From positions 425,206 through 489,205 of the forward strand of contig NZ_FNVQ01000004.1 in NCBI RefSeq assembly GCF_900108065.1: DNA of 64,000 nt, given 5' to 3'. The notes beneath the pieces were generated by a model. The model worked only from the letters and a program-made list of their open reading frames with translations. It searched no databases and had not been told where the DNA came from. Position numbers and translations under genes: made by a program. This document shows positions 61,703 through 64,000 of this stretch, one piece after another; position 1 is the first letter of the stretch, and the number at the start of each line of letters is the position of its first letter. The DNA comes from Marinobacterium lutimaris (lineage in GTDB: Bacteria > Pseudomonadota > Gammaproteobacteria > Pseudomonadales > Balneatricaceae).

Positions 61703-62524
61703 ATGCAAAAGCATTTCAATACGCTGATACCGCCACAGCCCGAAATCCTGATCTCCCTTGCCCGAGCCTTTCAGGCCGAAGATCCTGACCAGCGTCAGAT
61801 CGCAGATCTGCTGCGTAAGGATGTGGCGCTTTACTCTATGATACTGAAAGCGGCCAACAGCCCCTACTATGGCCTCGCCGTGGAGATCACCTCGGTTGAA
61901 CGGGCCCTGAGCCTGCTCGGGTTCCAGCGGATATTCAGCCTGGTCAGGCTGACATTGATGAAAAACTCTCTGCAGAAAACCGGCCGTATGGAACGCTTCT
62001 GGGATACAGCTCAGGATGTCAGCGAGTTATCCACAGTGATCGCCCAACGCCTGACACGATTAAACAAGGATGATGTTTACACCTGCGGCATGCTGCATGA
62101 CTGCGGGCTGCCCTTGATGGTGCAGGGATTCGATAACTATCGCGACTTCCTGCTGAAAAATGGCAACCTCAGCGCCGCAGAGCTGGAACAGGCCGAGACC
62201 CAGCAGTTCGGTTTCAGCCATTACCGGGTTGGCGCTCGGATGGCCGAGCGATGGCTGCTGCCACAGTATATCGCCGACACCATACGCCTCCAGCCTCAGA
62301 TCGACGCCGTGCTCGAAGACCGGATCGAGGTAGCTGACCATACCCGTGAGCTGCTCTGCGTACTGACCCTGGCCCAGGATATCAGCGAGGCATACCGCTA
62401 CTACTGGCGTATCTCTCCCAAGCAGGAACTGTCGCGACTCCAACCGGCACTTGCCCATCTCGGCATTGTCGATCTGGACTATCTGAACCTGAAAGATGAG
62501 ATTCTCGAAGGCATGGGCGCCTGA
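61703..62524 (+). CDS. HDOD-domain protein
   Basis: 273 residues with an HDOD domain over about 10-210 (LRKDVALYSMILKAANSPYYGL and GMLHDCGLPLM). HDOD proteins lack the full HD hydrolase site and act as regulators in signalling, often with cyclic-di-GMP or motility systems. Two GGDEF/EAL proteins lie at 2 and 8 kb, but no direct link is shown. Confidence 0.87.
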   Translation: MQKHFNTLIPPQPEILISLARAFQAEDPDQRQIADLLRKDVALYSMILKAANSPYYGLAVEITSVERALSLLGFQRIFSLVRLTLMKNSLQKTGRMERFWDTAQDVSELSTVIAQRLTRLNKDDVYTCGMLHDCGLPLMVQGFDNYRDFLLKNGNLSAAELEQAETQQFGFSHYRVGARMAERWLLPQYIADTIRLQPQIDAVLEDRIEVADHTRELLCVLTLAQDISEAYRYYWRISPKQELSRLQPALAHLGIVDLDYLNLKDEILEGMGA

Positions 62525-62542
62525 GAGCAGCGCCACAGCGTT

Positions 62543-63319
62543 TTAACGATAAGCATCCATCCAGCTCAACCCGCTCTGAGTTAAACCCTGAGGGATATAC
62601 TCACACCCCACAGAGCCACGGTAACCCAGCTCATCCAGCTGTTTCAGGATATAGGGGTAATTCAGTTCGCCAACATCCGGCTCGTGCCGGCCGGGTACTC
62701 CTGCTATCTGCACATGCTCGGTGAGCATGAAAAGCTCCTGCATCGTCTGAGTGACCCGGCCCTGCATCATCTGGCAGTGATACAGATCCAGCTGCAGGCC
62801 AACATTTCCTTCTCCTATCTCTTCGATCAGCATCTTCGCCTGATTGGGATAGTTCACCAGGTAACCCGGCATATCGCGGTTGTTGATAGGCTCGATCATC
62901 AGTCTTAAACCTTGCTTGCCCGCCTGTTGGGCGGCGTAGCGCATATTAGCGATATAGCGGGCCTGGGCTTGCTCCAGGGATACACCTTCCCCCACGATCC
63001 CGGCCATCACATGAATAAGCAGATTACCAAGAACGCCGGCATACGCGATCGCCTGCTCTATACCTTCGGCAAACTCGTCCTCTCGGCCGGGCAGACAGGC
63101 CAGTCCCCTTTCCCCCGTTGACCAGTCGCCGGGAGGAGCGTTGAACAGCACCTGTTCCAGATTATGCGCATCCAGCCTCTGCTTAATCTCATCCGCGGGG
63201 TAGTCGTAAGGGAATAGATATTCGACGGCATCAAATCCAGCCCCAGAAGCCGCTTCAAAGCGCTCCAGAAAGGGTAACTCAGTAAATAGCATCGACAGGT
63301 TGGCGGCAAATCTGGGCAC
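62543..63319 (-). CDS. hyi: Hydroxypyruvate isomerase / OtnI-type sugar isomerase
   Basis: 258-residue xylose-isomerase-like TIM barrel. Metal-binding glutamates and histidine are visible in MIEPINNRDMPGYL, GLQLDLYHCQ, IAGVPGRHEPDVGELNY and VGCEYIPQ. Hyi interconverts hydroxypyruvate and tartronate semialdehyde; the close paralogue OtnI acts on 2-oxo-tetronate. No glyoxylate-pathway partner is adjacent, so the choice is open. Confidence 0.85.
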   Translation of the reverse strand: MPRFAANLSMLFTELPFLERFEAASGAGFDAVEYLFPYDYPADEIKQRLDAHNLEQVLFNAPPGDWSTGERGLACLPGREDEFAEGIEQAIAYAGVLGNLLIHVMAGIVGEGVSLEQAQARYIANMRYAAQQAGKQGLRLMIEPINNRDMPGYLVNYPNQAKMLIEEIGEGNVGLQLDLYHCQMMQGRVTQTMQELFMLTEHVQIAGVPGRHEPDVGELNYPYILKQLDELGYRGSVGCEYIPQGLTQSGLSWMDAYR

Positions 63320-63428
63320 GGCGCGATCCCTCTTTGTGGTTTTTTGTTTGATGCTAGGGTGTTGGTAGCTGAAGGGGAAGGGAACTGGCCAGATATTTAC
63401 TGCGGTCTGAACTGGAATCAGCTACCGG

Positions 63429-63561
63429 CGCGACGACCTCGTCGCGATCAGCCATCGAGCTTTGGATTATCCACCGTGCTGGCTTCGATCGGCACGGGCG
63501 TACCTCCCGTGCTTCGGTGCGGTGGCAGGATCGCTTTGCGTAGGAGGGGCGCCATCGCCCC
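63429..63561. repeat. REP-like palindrome group 1
   Basis: Three short palindromes: CGCGACGA-cc-TCGTCGCG (63429-63446), GCACGGG-n7-CCCGTGC (63492-63512) and GGGGCG-ccat-CGCCCC (63546-63561), the last preceded by GTAGGA. The last has the look of pseudomonad REP elements, which begin GTAGGAGC and carry a GC-rich stem. Confidence 0.55.
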
Positions 63562-63783
63562 GATTACCAGGGGATTATGCTTGGGTCGTTCAGTGCGTGA
63601 GGAGGCTTGGGTGGATGAACTGTAGTGATCGGGAGCGGTGGAGCATTGGCTGCTATAGGTCGATGGTGAAGGGCTGAGCTGGCTGTAAGGGTGAACAGCG
63701 ATGACCTGCTTTAGGTGCCTGCCTGCTTTCCGGGGCTTATTATGCCAGCGTTCGGAAGGATCTCGGAGGATGACCTACAGTGA

Positions 63784-63884
63784 TCAGAAGCGCTGCTTCT
63801 GACCCTACGGGCGTCGGCTGAGCCGACGTCCAAAGCCGTTCCTGCGGAACAGGGCTTTGTCACATGGGCCTGTGTAGTACACAG
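63784..63884. repeat. Array of four perfect palindromes
   Basis: Consecutive hairpins: TCAGAAGC-gct-GCTTCTGA (63784-63802); CGTCGGCT-g-AGCCGACG (63812-63828); CAAAGCC..GTTCC-tgc-GGAAC..GGCTTTG (63831-63859); CTGTGTA-g-TACACAG (63870-63884). Together they cover most of 100 bases. They might be a small mobile repeat or a structured RNA region. Confidence 0.65.
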
Positions 63885-63909
63885 CAGATCACACCACCCA
63901 AATACAAAA

Positions 63910-63936
63910 AACCCCAGTACCAACGGTACTGGGGTT
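63910..63936 (-). terminator. Terminator of the rRNA operon
   Basis: Perfect 12-bp stem AACCCCAGTACC / GGTACTGGGGTT with a three-base loop, followed on the minus strand by a T-run. Lies about a dozen bases past the 5S 3' end. Confidence 0.92.
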
Positions 63937-63948
63937 CTTCGTATTAGG

Positions 63949-64000
63949 TGCCTGGCGATGACCTACTCTCACATGGGGAAGCCCCACACTACCATCGGCG
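63949..64000 (-). rRNA. rrf: 5S ribosomal RNA (3' part only)
   Basis: The plus strand TGCCTGGCGATGACCTACTC onward is the complement of the conserved 5S 3' end. The minus strand begins CGCCGATGGTAGTG at the window edge and ends in CGCCAGGCA. The 5' part and the 23S gene are outside the window. The exact 3' nucleotide is uncertain by a few bases. Confidence 0.95.

Larger units (their letters stand above)
63320..63909. other. Palindrome-rich intergenic region before the rRNA operon end
   Basis: 590 bases without a credible gene; a 93-codon frame at 63344-63625 is Arg/Gly-rich and covers the palindromes. Two groups of short palindromes occur (listed separately). Nothing resembles a promoter for the minus-strand rRNA, which is transcribed from outside the window. 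Confidence 0.7.

Noticed and set aside
63344..63625. 93-codon frame in the last intergenic region
   Set aside because: Covers REP-like palindromes; no ribosome site and no conserved pattern.
63420..63900. Palindromes as a CRISPR array
   Set aside because: The units differ from each other in sequence and spacing, and no cas genes are present.

Overview
The window looks like chromosomal core DNA of a marine gammaproteobacterium. GC is moderately high, and gene order is Pseudomonas/Oceanospirillales-like: rpoH-ftsX-ftsE-ftsY-rsmD, thiS-thiG-trmB, rpmB-rpmG-radC-coaBC-dut-algC-argB-slmA, and gpmI-envC-ctpA-yibQ. A Marinobacterium/Neptunomonas-type Oceanospirillaceae host fits best; this is inferred from synteny and protein style, not from a database search. 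No prophage, insertion sequence, CRISPR array or tRNA was seen. The last 52 bases are the 3' end of a 5S rRNA on the minus strand, so an rRNA operon lies just beyond the right edge.

Layout. 1-5.7 kb: rep helicase (cut by the left edge), a GGDEF/EAL protein, yifB, ubiK. 5.7-8.2 kb: a nitrogen-control block glnK-amtB-glnK, with a sigma54 promoter and an NtrC-type box before the first glnK. 8.3-11.7 kb: a PAS-GGDEF-EAL protein and a lone astA. 11.7-14.3 kb: a Cpx envelope-stress system, cpxA-cpxR divergent from a cpxP/spy-like gene, with a perfect CpxR box between them. 14.4-21.6 kb: an accessory catabolic unit made of a GntR/FCD regulator, a cytosine-deaminase-like amidohydrolase with altered active-site residues, a triple fusion of permease and two ABC ATPases, livH, a periplasmic binding protein, and a divergent SnoaL/NTF2-like gene. 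Both promoter regions of this unit carry paired TGCTAGCA palindromes. 21.7-32.7 kb: trmB, thiG, thiS, a DUF423 protein, rpoH with a sigmaE-type promoter, ftsX, ftsE, ftsY, a membrane-anchored unknown, rsmD, a TetR regulator, coaD, a ferredoxin and a DUF501 protein. 32.7-40 kb: recG, oxyR, a short-chain dehydrogenase-type protein, ppk1, hemB. 40.1-47 kb: a probable Csr/Rsm-type regulatory RNA, then a glycosyltransferase, PAP2 phosphatase, alpha/beta hydrolase, mutM, DMT transporter and chemoreceptor. 47.2-54.7 kb: rpmG, rpmB, radC, coaBC, dut, algC, argB, slmA, MFS transporter. 54.7-63.3 kb: yibQ, ctpA, envC, gpmI, a membrane rhodanese, grxC, secB, a DTW-domain protein, an HDOD protein and a hydroxypyruvate isomerase-like gene. 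63.3-64 kb: a palindrome-rich gap before the 5S gene.

The strongest under-described items are two. The first is a candidate CsrA/RsmA-sequestering RNA at about 40184-40332: nine GGA motifs in about 125 bases, a GGA in the terminator hexaloop, and a palindrome upstream of the promoter. The second is the 14.4-21.6 kb transport and hydrolysis unit, with its tripartite ABC fusion, its amidohydrolase lacking two residues expected for deamination, and its own shared operator. GTGCAC repeats in its divergent promoter resemble those before glnK and suggest, without proving, that the unit feeds on a nitrogenous compound.
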